A stretch of DNA of 64,000 nucleotides from Nipponacmea schrenckii (taxonomy: Eukaryota; Mollusca; Gastropoda; Lottiidae), in the NCBI GenBank assembly GCA_030562195.1, contig JAUJPP010000011.1, positions 2,046,001 to 2,110,000 on the forward strand. Direction: 5' to 3'. Shown here piece after piece: positions 10,816-22,395 of the stretch. The notes under the pieces were generated by a model that saw only the letters and a list, made by a program, of their open reading frames with translations, made no database searches and was not told the origin of the DNA. Both the position numbers and the translations under genes were made by a program. Each line of letters starts with the position of its first letter. The first letter of the stretch is position 1.

Positions 10816-12357
10816 TTGTTATACGCTTTAAAACTACCCCACAAAGTATCTATAGAACACTAACATTATTTTACAGAGTATAAGTCGTTTTTTTTTTTCA
10901 AAGCATAATTGGTTCGCTGAAACTCGTGTCATGTAGATCGCCCAAACGCATAATTCAACAAACAGTTTTTAACAATGAAATTCGCAATTTTCAAATGGTG
11001 ATAAAACGGAAAGTATACATCGTACATCAAAATATAATATATCAATGGATAGATCTTTTCGAGAGCTATCACATTTGTGCTGCTTACAAGGTCACCAAAT
11101 TTCAAGGTAACAATATACAACCATTCGAAGTTTTTTATATATTACTATCAGGTAAATATCAAAATCAAAATCAAAATTCAAAAATCGGTTTCCAAATATG
11201 ATTCAGAAATCGATTATTACATTCTATAGACATCAAAATTACGCGAATCGTAGTATCTCCAGAGACCCCATTTCGAATTAAAGAAAATTACGCACAGTTA
11301 GTAGAGAAGAAATACAAAATTCTCAAATACTAAAAAGCGCATTTTTGATGGAAATATGTGGTTTTATATATCATTACAAAGAGCAGATAAACTGTAATAA
11401 GATTCAATATGAATTTTTGTTATTTATAAATTAGTTCACGTGACAGAGCTCTTTAAAAATAAAAATCGCAAATTTCAATCGGTTATAAAACCGGAAGTAG
11501 ACATCGGACAACACATATGAATATATCATTGAATAGATATCATCAAGGGCAATAACTCATGTTCAGGTCACAAGGTCACCAAAGGTCAAGGTCACGAAAT
11601 ACGGGCCTTTGAAATTTTGGTCATTACCAAAAAAATTAAAATGGAAATAAAAGAACATCAAAATCAAAATTAAAAAATCGGCTCCCAAATAAAGTTGCGC
11701 AATCGACTCTAGTCATAAGATATGAAAAAATAATGAAAATCGCTTTATCACCTGAGGCCCCATTTTTAATTTTAAAAAAGTTTAACATTTCAATATGGCG
11801 GCTTATCGTTTGCTTCCGGTCTGGATTTTTTCATCTTCGTTTTTTTGTATGACTATTTGTAGCATGTTGCAAAACGAATTTTTGAAATATCTTAAGAATT
11901 CCGGAAGTTAGGTTTTTAAAATTTACAAGAGAATAACTTCAAAACCGGAAGTGATGTCGAAAATTTGAAAAATTATTTAAGATCGCATTAACAATGTCTA
12001 TCTACCTGTAAGTTTTCAGGTGGACGAGAATAAAACTATAGAAGTTGAAAAAAACGCAAAAATTAAAAATAAAAAAGTCAGCTACAAAAGTAATGAAATT
12101 AGCAGTTTAAAACTGCAGTTAAGTAGCTAGCAGTTTAAAGTAGCTAACAAAAGAAGTTCTGTCAAAATCAGTTGAAAAATAGAGGAAATAAACAGCAAAA
12201 ACCCAAAATAGCGCTATTGCCCACAGCTCGTTTCCGGTTGACCTCAATGGCGTCATTTTGCATTTAACAAATACAAGTCACGCAGTTTGAAAAGCAGACA
12301 GCAACAGGTAGTTTGTGGCATGTTGCCTTCTTAGAGAATAATCGAATGTGAAATTCG
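10816..12357 (+). repeat. Family B non-coding repeat, copy 2
   Basis: Tandem duplicate of the preceding element, starting TATACGCTTTAAAACTACCC and ending AAATTCGAAAAAA. Small substitutions separate it from copy 1 throughout (for example ATGGCGGCTTATC against ATGGCGGCCAATC). It keeps the CACGTG, CCGGAAGT and AGGTCA cores and leads straight into a hairpin array. Confidence 0.8.
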
Positions 12358-12526
12358 AAAAAAAAAAAAAAAAAAAACATTTCGAAAACAAAGCAGTGCG
12401 TTCGAAGAACGCACTGCAAAAAAAAAAAACATTTCGAAAACAAAGCAGTGCGTTCGATGAACGCACTGCAAAAAAAAAAGACAAACCGAAAACAAACTGG
12501 GACTTTGCGGTAGCAAAGTCCCACAA
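12358..12526 (+). repeat. Poly-A hairpin cassette array (three hairpins)
   Basis: Two GCAGTGCGTTC / GAACGCACTGC hairpins (loops GAA and GAT) are followed by one TGGGACTTTGC / GCAAAGTCCCA hairpin (loop GGTA), each in the same leader as at 4361-4562. This array sits between family B and family C; the earlier one sits between family A and family C. Confidence 0.85.
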
Positions 12527-12529
12527 AAA

Positions 12530-14680
12530 ATATGAATGTTAAAATCGTTTATTTTCTACTAGGCGTATTTTCATCAGTTTTCGGTCTATAGCTAAAATAA
12601 GGATATTGTTAGAAAGCTGATGAAAATCACATCACAATAATGTCAATTAGAATGTTGCCAAGAGTCTTGTTCATGAGATATAACCATCTGAAGATACGAG
12701 AAATATGCAAATTACTAATTTTTGGATCCCTATTAATCCAAATGTTCTTTACTAAAATTAGAAATCAAGGTATCATATGAACCTTTAGCCAATGAAGATG
12801 ATTTTGCAGAAAAATAAAGGATGCATATTAGTAAGTTAGTCCTCTTCGTTCCTTGCGGAGAATAGGGCTGCTACAGACGTTCTCCATCTCACTCTGTTAT
12901 GAGCTGTTCTTTTTTCTTCATTCCAGGTCTTGCCAATCCTTCCTAGCTTTTTTCAGTCTTATTCTTTTCAAGCTATGTAAAGGTCGTCCTTGTCTTCTAT
13001 GCCCTTGGGGATTCCAGTCCAGTGCCTCTCTGGTGATGTTGTTTTGAGATCAAAAGGATGCATATGGTAGAGTTCAAAAGTTATGAACTTTCAAACGGAA
13101 GTCAGTTTTGAAAAACTTTGGCAGGACCTGGTCCAAAGACAAATTTGAAATTGAAAAATATGCCACTAGAGGACCTAGATAATTATCCAAATTATATTTT
13201 AAAACAAGTCTGAAAAAGATAGGATTAAAAATGGCGGACGAGTAGTATTTTTCCAATAATTTGCATATTTCAAGATGGCGATCAAACGGTTAGGAATTTG
13301 CATATACGGCATACATACAAAATGAAGATATTGATGGTACTAATTCTGTGGAATAATAAAATTGCAAGTTTGTGCAAAAATTTAATCCGAAAATTCCGAT
13401 TTCTATGATTTTCTACATTTTTTGGTCATTTTCGGACGTTTCCGGCTAATTTCGGAAAATGTTTTATCGGAATCTTTAATGATAATTTTTTGTCTACTCA
13501 TCTACCAATTTTTGTGAAAAAATAAGACGTAACTTTAAAAAAAAAACACGTGCTTTTTCATAAATCACGCACAATTAATATAGAACTAAGAACAAAATTT
13601 TCAAATATTAAAAAGCGCAATTTTGATCAAAATATAAAGTGTTATACACCATTGGAAAGAATAAATTACGCGTAATAAGGACATAAAAGAAATTTTGACG
13701 TATGTAAATTAGGTCACGTGACAGAGCTCTTCGAAGTTAAAAAGTGCAATTTTCAAACGGCTGTAAAACCGGAAGTTGACATTGCACAACACAAATGAAG
13801 ACATCAATGGATAGATCTCGACAAGGGCAACAACTTTTGTGCAGGTCACATGGTCACCAAAGGTGAAGGGCACGATATATGAACGTTGGAAAATTAGGCA
13901 CTGAGTGAAAAAAAAAGAACCGGAAATGAAAGGTAAGCTAAATCGAAATTCAAAATTCGGCTTCCTAAGAATTGTTAGCAATCGATTGAAGATTTCATAG
14001 ACATCAAAATTACAATTGTCCGATTAACCCCTAAGGCCCAATTTTTCACTTTACAAAAGTAAGTGGTTTAATGATGGCGACTGATCTGTTACTTCCGGTT
14101 CAATTTTTGTTAATTATAAAATCATTATGGGTTAATAGTAACTAATTGCAAAAAAAAAAATTCAAATATCTTTAGAATTCCGGAAGTGAAAATTCGAAGT
14201 TTAGCGACGTATGACGCCGAAACCGGAAGTGATGTCGACATTTTGAAAACCGATTTTTCTTGACAAGAAAAATGTTTATCTAACTGCAAATTTTGATTTC
14301 GATCTAATCAAAATTGCAGAAGTTAGAAAAAGTGTTAAATTTTAAAATTCAAAAGTCAGCGACAAAAGTAAAAATTTCAAAATTTTTAAACTGCTATTAT
14401 GTAAATCTAAGTTATAAGTAGTAAATAAAAAAACGAGCCGTGAGTTAGTAAACAAAAATAAAATTTGTGACGTTCTACGTCATTTCCGGTAGAACAAAAA
14501 TGCGTCATTTTACATTTAAACAACAACGAGCACTAAATTACGTTACAATATCACGCCAGATTGTGTAAAACATTTGCAGTTATGGCTGCGGAGCGTGACC
14601 AGAAAGAGACAAAAAAAAATAGTCATTTCGAAAACAAAGCAGTGCGTTCGAAGAACGCACTGCAAAAACTAGAACCGTTA
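12530..14680 (+). repeat. Family C non-coding repeat, copy 2
   Basis: Nearly base-for-base the same as copy 1 at 4565-6690, with single-base differences and the extra TACTAGGCGTATTTTC segment near 12,572. It ends in the single hairpin cassette at about 14,626-14,663 and the CTAGAACCGTTAGACGGT stem-loop. Confidence 0.85.
12840..13043 (-). pseudogene. LINE C-terminal fragment inside family C copy 2
   Basis: This is the same minus-strand fragment as at 4863-5066, with the ALDWNPQGHRRQGRP signature. Its identical position in all three family C copies shows it was captured before the family spread. Confidence 0.65.
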
Positions 14681-14759
14681 GACGGTACCAAGGCAGTGCG
14701 CGTCCCTTCTATTGCATGGGTGAAACGTTGCATTTATAATATCCAATTCCATAATAATA

Positions 14760-15225
14760 ACTAGACCTGTTTGTAACAATTGTGCAGCTTCCGAGATATT
14801 TAGAATTTGTTATATCTCCTTGCTGTCATTTAAAATAGAACGTAACCACGCCTACTCAGTATAGTGACTTGTTTTGATTGGTTGCGATACTTTAACTGGA
14901 AATGTCAAAATTTGTCTTGACCAAACGATAAGAAATTAACACAATTGGACTTTTTGCCCTGTTACATTATCTTCTTAACTCTTCTTGTAACATTTATATC
15001 TGTTTAATTAGTGTGTAAAACAAAACGTCGAAAAAACAAATTTGTGGTCTAAGGGACATAACACCTTATTTGAGATTACAAATTGATCTCGGATTAAATT
15101 AACTTTCCAGATCGTTGATACTTTTAATTTGTTTATTTATTTATTTATCAATCTTAATTCGGTGTAGTGGGAACATTAAATCCTGCAATTTGTGGCAAGT
15201 TGCCATGGTATAACATAGAGCCATC
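14760..15225 (+). repeat. Family D segment, copy 2
   Basis: It repeats 6781-7250 with very few changes and continues through the point where the first copy meets the gap (GAGCCATCAAATTAACAG). No coding frame. Confidence 0.75.
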
Positions 15226-15690
15226 AAATTAACAGCGCGGCTTTACATCTTTAAGAGAGTATTTTATAGAGTTGCGTCCCTTATACCACTAGTCCTCTCA
15301 ACTGTACATTATTTTTGCTTAAGAGAATATCATTCTAAAGGTTGTCATTTCCTTCCAAATATTCCATATCATACATCGCCCACAACGAGAAATGAACAAT
15401 CATTCCTTTTATTTAAGATATATAATATCTTTGAATCATTTTAACTGGATTAATTTTTAATCGTAGAAAAATCAAAATCAAAATAACAATTCAAAAATCG
15501 GTTTCCATATATATATTTCGGCAATAGATTCTATATACATGTACATCAAAATAACACAATTGAATTATCTTCCGAGACCCTATTTCGATTTAAAGAAAAA
15601 TACACACAGTTAGTATAGAAGAAATTACAAAATTTGGAAATTTAAAACGTGCAATTTTGATCAAAAATCAAGTGTTATACACCATTGGAA
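15226..15690 (+). repeat. Degraded family A start
   Basis: ACAGCGCGGC, TAGAGTTGCGTCCCTTATAC, TTCTAAAGGTTGTCATTTCC and CATCGCCCACAACG align in order with the start of family A (AGCGCGGCC, TAGAGTTTCGTGCCTTAGAC, TTCTAAAGGTTGTAATTTCG), with many deletions. Confidence 0.6.
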
Positions 15691-16590
15691 AGAATAACTA
15701 GACCTGTTTGTAACAGTTCTGCAGCTTTCGAGGTATTTAGAATTTGTTGGTCTCCTGGCTGTCATTTATGGATAGAATGTAGATTGATTTTGCGATTATT
15801 GGGAGAGATGATTTATTCATGATTTAACACGTGACATTTGAGCTTGTTAATAGACTGGCAATCATTAAGGTTTGTGATGTAAAAATATCTGGGCTTAACC
15901 ACGCCCACAAAGTCCATTGACTTGTTTTGGAAACTTCAACTTGAAATGTCAAAATTTGTGAATTGACCGTTGTATAAGAAAATTCGCAATTTTTAAATGC
16001 CGATAAACCGAAAGTTTACATTTTGCTATAAAGCTTAATATGTCATTGGATAGAACGTATCACATATGTACAGGTATAAAGATCGCCAAAGGTAAACGTC
16101 ACAGTATACACCTTCGAAGTTTTTATAATTTTTAATCGTAATTAAATCAAAATCAAATTAAAAATTCAAAAATCAGTTTCCATATAAATTTCGGCAATCG
16201 GTTATAGATTCTATATACATGTCCATCAAAATAACACATATTGACTGATCCTCCGAGACCCTATTTCGATTGAAAGAAAAATACACACAGTGATGTAAAA
16301 TATCTGGGCTTAACCACGCCCACAAAGTCTAATGACTTGTTTTGATTGGTTGGGACACTTTAACTGGAAATGTCAAAATTTGTGTCTTGACCAAAAGATT
16401 AGAAATTAACACAATCAGACTTTATGACCTGTTGCATTTATATCTGTTTACTTAGAGTGTAATTGTATTCTTAAACTTTTCGCAAATTTTATTTATACAT
16501 ATTGATTTATATATTGCTTGAAAGCTGGGAATTTGCACATTATATATCTGTTCGAATTTTGTTTTTAAGTTAAATAGAACTAATTATAAA
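15691..16590 (+). repeat. Diverged family D with an inserted family A piece
   Basis: AACTAGACCTGTTTGTAAC marks the start. A family A-like block (AATTCGCAATTTTTAAATG, ATTGGATAGAACGTATCACA) lies at about 15,975-16,290. TAACCACGCCCACAAAGTC occurs on both sides (about 15,898 and 16,310), suggesting an internal duplication or nested insertion. Confidence 0.55.
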
Positions 16591-17529
16591 AAAAATACGA
16601 ATGTTAAAATCGCTTATTTTCTACTAGGCGTATTTTCATCAGTTTTCGGTCTATAGCTAAAATAAAGATATTGTTAGAAAGCTGATAAAAATCACATCAC
16701 AATAATGTCAATTAGAATGTTGCCAAGAGTCTTGTTCATGAGATATAACCACCTAAAGATACGAGAAATATGCAAATTACCAATTTTTGGATCCCTATTA
16801 ATCCAAATGTTCTTTACTAAAATTAGAAATCAAGGTATCATATGAACCTTTAGCCAATGAAGATGATTGTGCAGAAAAATAAAGGATGCATATTAGTAAG
16901 TTAGTCCTCTTCGTTCCTTGCGGAGAATAGGGCTGCTACTCACTCTGTTATGAGATGTTCTTTTTGCTTCATTCCAGGTCTTGCCAATCCTTCCTAGCTC
17001 TTTCAGTCTTATTCTTTTCAAGCTATGTAAAGGTCGTCCTTTTCTTCTATGCCCTTGGGGATTCCAGTCCAGTGCCTCTCTGGTGATGTTGTTTTGAGAT
17101 CAAAAGGATGCATATTGTAGAGTTCAAAAGTTATGAACTTTCAAACGGAAGTCAGTTTTGAAAAACTTTGGCAGGACCTGGTCCAAAGACAAATTTGAAA
17201 TTGAAAAATATGCCACTAGAGGACCTAGATAATTATCCAAATTATATTTTAAAACAAGTCTGAAAAAAATAGGATTAAAAATGGCGGACGAGTAGTATTT
17301 TTCCAATAATTTGCATATTTCAAGATGGCGATCAAACGGTTAGGAATTTGCATATACGGCATACATACAAAATGAAGATATTGATGGTACTAATTCTGTG
17401 GAATAAAAAAATTGCAAGTTTGTGCAAAAATTTAATCCGAAAATTCCGATTTCTGTGATTTTCTACATTTTTTGGTCATTTTCGGACGTTTCCGGCTAAT
17501 TTCGGAAAATGTTTTATCGGAATCTTTAA
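16590..17529 (+). repeat. Family C copy 3, left part
   Basis: It starts AATACGAATGTTAAAATCG and follows copies 1 and 2 up to CGGAATCTTTAA, where the TTAA-flanked element interrupts it. It lacks the short ACAGACGTTCTCCATCT segment present in the other copies near 4896. Confidence 0.85.
16903..17105 (-). pseudogene. LINE C-terminal fragment inside family C copy 3
   Basis: Third copy of the fragment at 4863-5066, with a small deletion that breaks the frame. The WNPQGHRR and GRP motifs remain. Confidence 0.6.
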
Positions 17530-19672
17530 CCCTCTTAGTACCAGATTAATTTTTGAAATTTGTCATTGTCTGCCCGGGTTAATTATCACTAATTAGTGGA
17601 ATTTTGTAATACATCTTTTATGACGCGTACCAAATTTACCGCCAGAGATACCTCTTCGAACTTGTTATAACATTTGTGCCAGAATAATTTTTCTACTCAA
17701 AAATATGATTTTCTTTGTTCATTGGAACATATTTTTTGGGGTAAAAAAGCTCTTTTATAACAAAAACAAGTGAATTTTGAGAAATAACAAAAAATCTTAT
17801 ATAGTAGTAGAATTTAATTATTTTCTATATTGTATAAATTGATGGAATCCTTTTAAGTGTAGTTGGAAAAAGTCTTATCAAATTTATGTATATTTTTGAG
17901 GTGAAAATGGTATATTTTATTCAGAAATCAGGGAAATTGTGATTTATATTGATATATGGTTTTTATTTCACTATTTTTTCTTACAATGAAATCATAAGAC
18001 ATTTCAACCAACTGTGAGCATACAATTCATGTGTGAAATATTATTTGGGTGAAAAAAGGTCGTTTTGATGCTAAAAACAGGGAAATTGTAACTATAACAG
18101 ATGTATTATTATAAAATCATTTAGTGGCTGTATGATCCTCTCATAAAAGAGTATGCATTGAAAAAAATGCAACTTAGTAGTGGAAACATACATTTTGGGT
18201 AAAATTCCCTGTTTTTGATGTAAAAAACAGGGAAATTGTAACTATAACAGATGTATTACTTTAAAATCATTTAGTGGCTGTATGATCCTCTCATAAAACA
18301 GTGTGCTTTGAGAAAAATGCAACTTAGTAGTGGAAACACACATTTTGGGTAAAATTCCCTGTTTTTGATGTAAAAAACAGGGAAGTTGTAACTAAAAGAG
18401 ATGTATTATTTTAAAATCATTTAGTGGCTGTATGATCCTCTCACAAAACAGTCTGCTATGAAAAAAATGCAACTTAGTAGTGGAAACACACATTTTGGGT
18501 AAAATTCCCTGTTTTTGATGTAAAAAACAGGGAAGTTGTAACTATAACAGATGTATTATTTTAAAATCATTTAGTGGCTGTATGATCCTCTCACAAAACA
18601 GTGATCATTACAAAAATTCAACTCAATATTTCCTTGTTACCTTTTATAAAATTGAAGAATAGATCTGATAATGAATTTTTAAAATATATTTCTATGATAA
18701 CTAAACGTTTTGAGTTCATTAAAGTGGAATAATAGACTTTGAAAATAATATTCCAGTGATATGAAATCGAAAGTAGATTTGTTTATATTTTTCGCGGCAA
18801 TGGGAGACCTATTTCTAATAATAGCCTATTATCATAAGCATGAAAAGTAGATGTTTATCTTGTTTCATTCAAGAAATGAAAATTAGTGCCTTCTGAAACT
18901 TTTACGTTTAGAAACAAATAATCAGCTTTCGGCCTCACAATATATTATTTTTTTTCAATTTCTTTGGATGGTTTCATTGGAAAGAAAACGATTCGTTTCA
19001 CTGAAACTAACTAACTAGGCTAGTAAGAGAGTAGGCTTTATTTTGACAACTCAAAATAAACTTTATTGACTTCATGAATTCCATCAAAATATATTGAACA
19101 CAATGAGAAAATGGTACAATTAATTTATATTTTTTTCTTTAAATAACGAAGAATCGCTTTTTAATTATTGAAGTGTAAACGAAATGTAATAGCCTAGAAA
19201 AACTGAAAATAATCGTTGGAGCTCGTGAGGGAAATTCAAGAATTTCTTAAAATAGACTATGACGTCATAAATATCTCATTAGCATAAAACAAACAAAAAT
19301 TTCACATTTTATGGCTTCGAAACGAAATCACCACAAATTTATTAGTCGAAACTTCTTTGATTATTTACTTTAAGATAACTAAATCTTTTGCAATTCATCA
19401 ACTTAAGAAATAACATTTATGCACATTAGTGCCGCAAAAAAACGGTATTTACACTAAAACCCAAAGAGGGAACATATATAGATATATAGATCAACATATC
19501 GGGAAAACCTCATTTACATATAATAACTTACGGAATACGTAAAATTTTGGCGAAATTGTGTTCAGAAAACGAAATATTTGCAGTCATCGCGAGCTCGACA
19601 ATAGTCGAGCACGGGATTTTGACGTCATTTTCTTAGCTCGACTAAAGTCGAGCACGGGTCTAAGAGGGTTAA
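17526..19672 (+). mobile_element. Non-autonomous piggyBac-like DNA transposon with TTAA target duplication
   Basis: The element proper is 17,530-19,668. It is flanked by TTAA at 17,526-17,529 and 19,669-19,672. The left end is CCCTCTTAGTACC and the right end, read in reverse, is CCCTCTTAGACC, so there are short inverted termini beginning CCC. Family C copies 1 and 2 show the uninterrupted site GAATCTTTAATGATAATT, so both ends and the TTAA duplication are proven inside the window. TTAA targets with CCC-type termini are typical of the piggyBac superfamily. There is no transposase frame, so it would need one in trans. Near the right end are two hairpins of the form CTCGACaatAGTCGAG. Confidence 0.85.
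18063..18610 (+). repeat. 150-bp tandem repeat, about 3.6 copies, inside the piggyBac-like element
   Basis: TTTTGATG followed by AAAAACAGGGAAATTGTAAC recurs at 18,063, 18,213, 18,363 and 18,513, exactly 150 bp apart. Each unit contains TTTAGTGGCTGTATGATCCT and ends in CATTTTGGGTAAAATTCCCT. Confidence 0.9.
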
Positions 19673-20883
19673 TGATAATTTTTTGTCTACTCATCTACCA
19701 ATTTTTGTGAAAAAATAAGACGTAAATTTAAAAAAAAACACGTGCTTTTTCATAAATCACGCACAATTAATATAGAACTAAGAACAAAATTTTCAAATAT
19801 TAAAAAGCGCAATTTTGATCAAAATATAAAGTGTTATACACCATTGGAAAGAATAAATTACGCGTAATAAGGACATAAAAGAAATTTTGACGTATGTAAA
19901 TTAGGTCACGTGACAGAGCTCTTCGAAGTTAAAAAGTGCAATTTTCAAATGGCTGTAAAACCGGAAGTTTACATTGCACAACACAAATGAAGACATCAAT
20001 GGATAGATCTCGACAAGGGCAACAACTTTTGTGCAGGTCACATGGTCACCAAAGGTCAAGGTCACGATATATGAACGTTTGAAAATTAGGCACTGAGTGA
20101 AAAAAAAGAACCGGAAATGAAAGGTAAGCTAAATCGAAATTCAAAATTCGGCTTCCTAAGAATTGTTAGCAATCGATTGAAAATTTCATAGACATCAAAA
20201 TTACAATTGTCCGATTAACCCCTAAGGCCCAATTTTTCACTTTACAAAAGTAAGTGGTTTAATGATGGCGACCGATCTGTTACTTCCGGTTCAATTTTTG
20301 TTAATTATAAAATCATTATGGGTTAATAGTAACTAATTGCAAAAAAAAAAATTCAAATATCTTTAGAATTCCGGAAGTGAAAATTCGAAGTTTAGCGACG
20401 TATGACGCCGAAACCGGAAGTGATGTCGACATTTTGAAAACAGATTTTTCTTGACAAGAAAAACGTTTATCTAACTGCAAATTTTGATTTCGATCTAATC
20501 AAAATTGCAGAAGTTAGAAAAAGTGTTAAATTTTAAAATTCAAAAGTCAGCAACAAAAGTAAAAATTTCAAAATTTTAAACCGCTATTATGTAAATCTAA
20601 GTTATAAGTAGTAAATAAAAAAAGTCCGAACCAGATTGGATAAAAAAACGAGCCGTGAGTTAGTAAACAAAAATAAAATTTGTGACGTTCTACGTCATTT
20701 CCGGTAGAACAAAAATGCGTCATTTTACATTTAAACAACAACGAGCACTAAATTACGTTACAATATCACGCCAGATTGTGTAAGACATTTGCAGTTATGG
20801 CTGGGGAGCGTGACCAGAAAGAGACAAAAAAAAAAAAATAGTCATTTCGAAAACAAAGCAGTGCGTTCGAAGAACGCACTGCA
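19669..20883 (+). repeat. Family C copy 3, right part
   Basis: It resumes at TTAATGATAATTTTTTGTC and follows copies 1 and 2 to the hairpin GCAGTGCGTTC / GAACGCACTGC at about 20,858-20,882. An extra AAAAAAGTCCGAACCAGATT segment appears near 20,620. The CTAGA stem-loop module is missing; the 46-bp minisatellite follows instead. Confidence 0.85.
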
Positions 20884-20884
20884 A

Positions 20885-20985
20885 TAAAATAATCCGAACG
20901 ATTACAATACGTTTTCGCCAAAGTCGAAATACGTAATAATCCGAACGATAACAATACGTTTTCGCCAAAGTCGAAATACGTAAAA
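20885..20985 (+). repeat. Two units of the 46-bp minisatellite
   Basis: Same unit as at 7751-8132 (ATCCGAACGATTACAATACG). This supports the idea that the sequence hidden by the gap at 7251 links family C/D to this minisatellite. Confidence 0.85.
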
Positions 20986-21027
20986 AATAACCGATATTAT
21001 ATTGTGCTCTTACTTACACCATATAAA

Positions 21028-21915
21028 TCGGTAAGCAGTCATTTAGGTACACTTTTTTAAGCACACCTCATTTAAACACTGTAGTTTAGACACAGTTCAT
21101 TTAGGCACACGGTCAGATAAGCACTAGTCATTTAGGCACAGTGTTATTTAGATACAGCAATTTAGGCACACTTTCAATTTGGTACAATCTTTTTAGGCAC
21201 ACTACAATTCGGCACACTGTCATTTAGGCACACCTTCAATTAGGCACATATTCAATTGGGCACACATATATTAGGCACTATATCATTTAGGCACACCCGG
21301 TTCCAAAGAGTGGGAGTGGGTGCATGGCCCCCAAAACCTCAAGGGCAAAGGGAGATCAATTTCTAGAGGAAGAAAGTAATCACGGTTAAGGAAATCATTA
21401 TCAGCACAATACGTGTAACCTTAACACATTGCAATAAAGTTGTATTAAAGGAATACTACGTCTTTGCATGAACGTAAAATTTTAGTTTTCAAGAATGGTC
21501 AATATGAAAATATATTTATCAGTGAACTTACCTTACTTTGATATGTGTGTGAGCTTACCAGGTGACAATTTTAGACTGTAGCAAAAAAGTGTCTGGCCAT
21601 GTGTGAATGCATGCCTAAATGAAAGTGTGCGTAAATAAATGTTGATATAGTTTAAGGGGTGCCTAAATGGATGTGTGCCTAATTAAAGGTGTACCTAATT
21701 GAAGGCGTGCCAAAATGCCAGTGTGCCGAATTTTAGTGTGCCTAAAAAGTGTGTGCCTAAATGAGTATGTGCCTAAAACGATGTGCCTAAATAACACTGT
21801 GCCTAAATGACATGTGCTTATCTGACTGCGTGCCTAAACAAAGTGTGCCTAAAATATCGTGTCTAAATGAGGTGTGCTTAAAAAATGTGTGCCTAAATGA
21901 CAGTGAACCTATAAA
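21028..21915. mobile_element. Foldback element made of GTGCCTAAATGA repeats
   Basis: The left arm (about 21,028-21,296) is a ladder of TCATTTAGGCACAC-like units. The right arm (about 21,600-21,915) is the same ladder inverted, with GTGTGCCTAAATGA units. The 300-bp centre contains an ATTAAAGGAATACTACGTC segment that also appears in changed form at about 35,340, 36,230 and 41,475. An isolated arm piece lies at 36,295-36,365. No coding frame. I read it as a non-autonomous foldback element of unknown superfamily. Confidence 0.7.
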
Positions 21916-22329
21916 TCTGCTACAGTCTGCATTTTAAACTGACAATATAATTCAGAAAACATGATATAATGGAGATACGACAAGAAATCAGAAATCGTCT
22001 ATACAGAATAGCTAGGGCGTTAGAACAATCCAATTTGCAAGCATAATCGGATATAAAAGTGGATCTAGATTGTGTTTCATCGGTACTTTCTTATTTAAGT
22101 TTTAACTGTTACCGGGGATTTCCGTTAATATCTCATTTAATAGTCGTAAATTTCCGTAAGAGGTTAGCTCCACCCACTCATTTGCATACTTGTCCGAACT
22201 CTCGTTCCAAAATGACAAATGTAACATCTACATTTGTACAATCGACATTTCACACATAGTCATTTCAACATCGGCTCATACACTTCTACACTAAAGTTGA
22301 CAAATTTACATTTGAACTTTTACACTTTG

Positions 22330-22395
22330 ACAAATGTATTTTCACACTTCTACACTTCTACACTTCTAACTTCTACACTTCTACACTTCTTCAAA
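22330..22395 (+). repeat. Short (CTTCTACA)n array
   Basis: Several CACTTCTACACTTCTAC units lie in a row with imperfect ACTTTGACAAATG flanks on both sides. The small open frames over it are artefacts. Confidence 0.7.
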
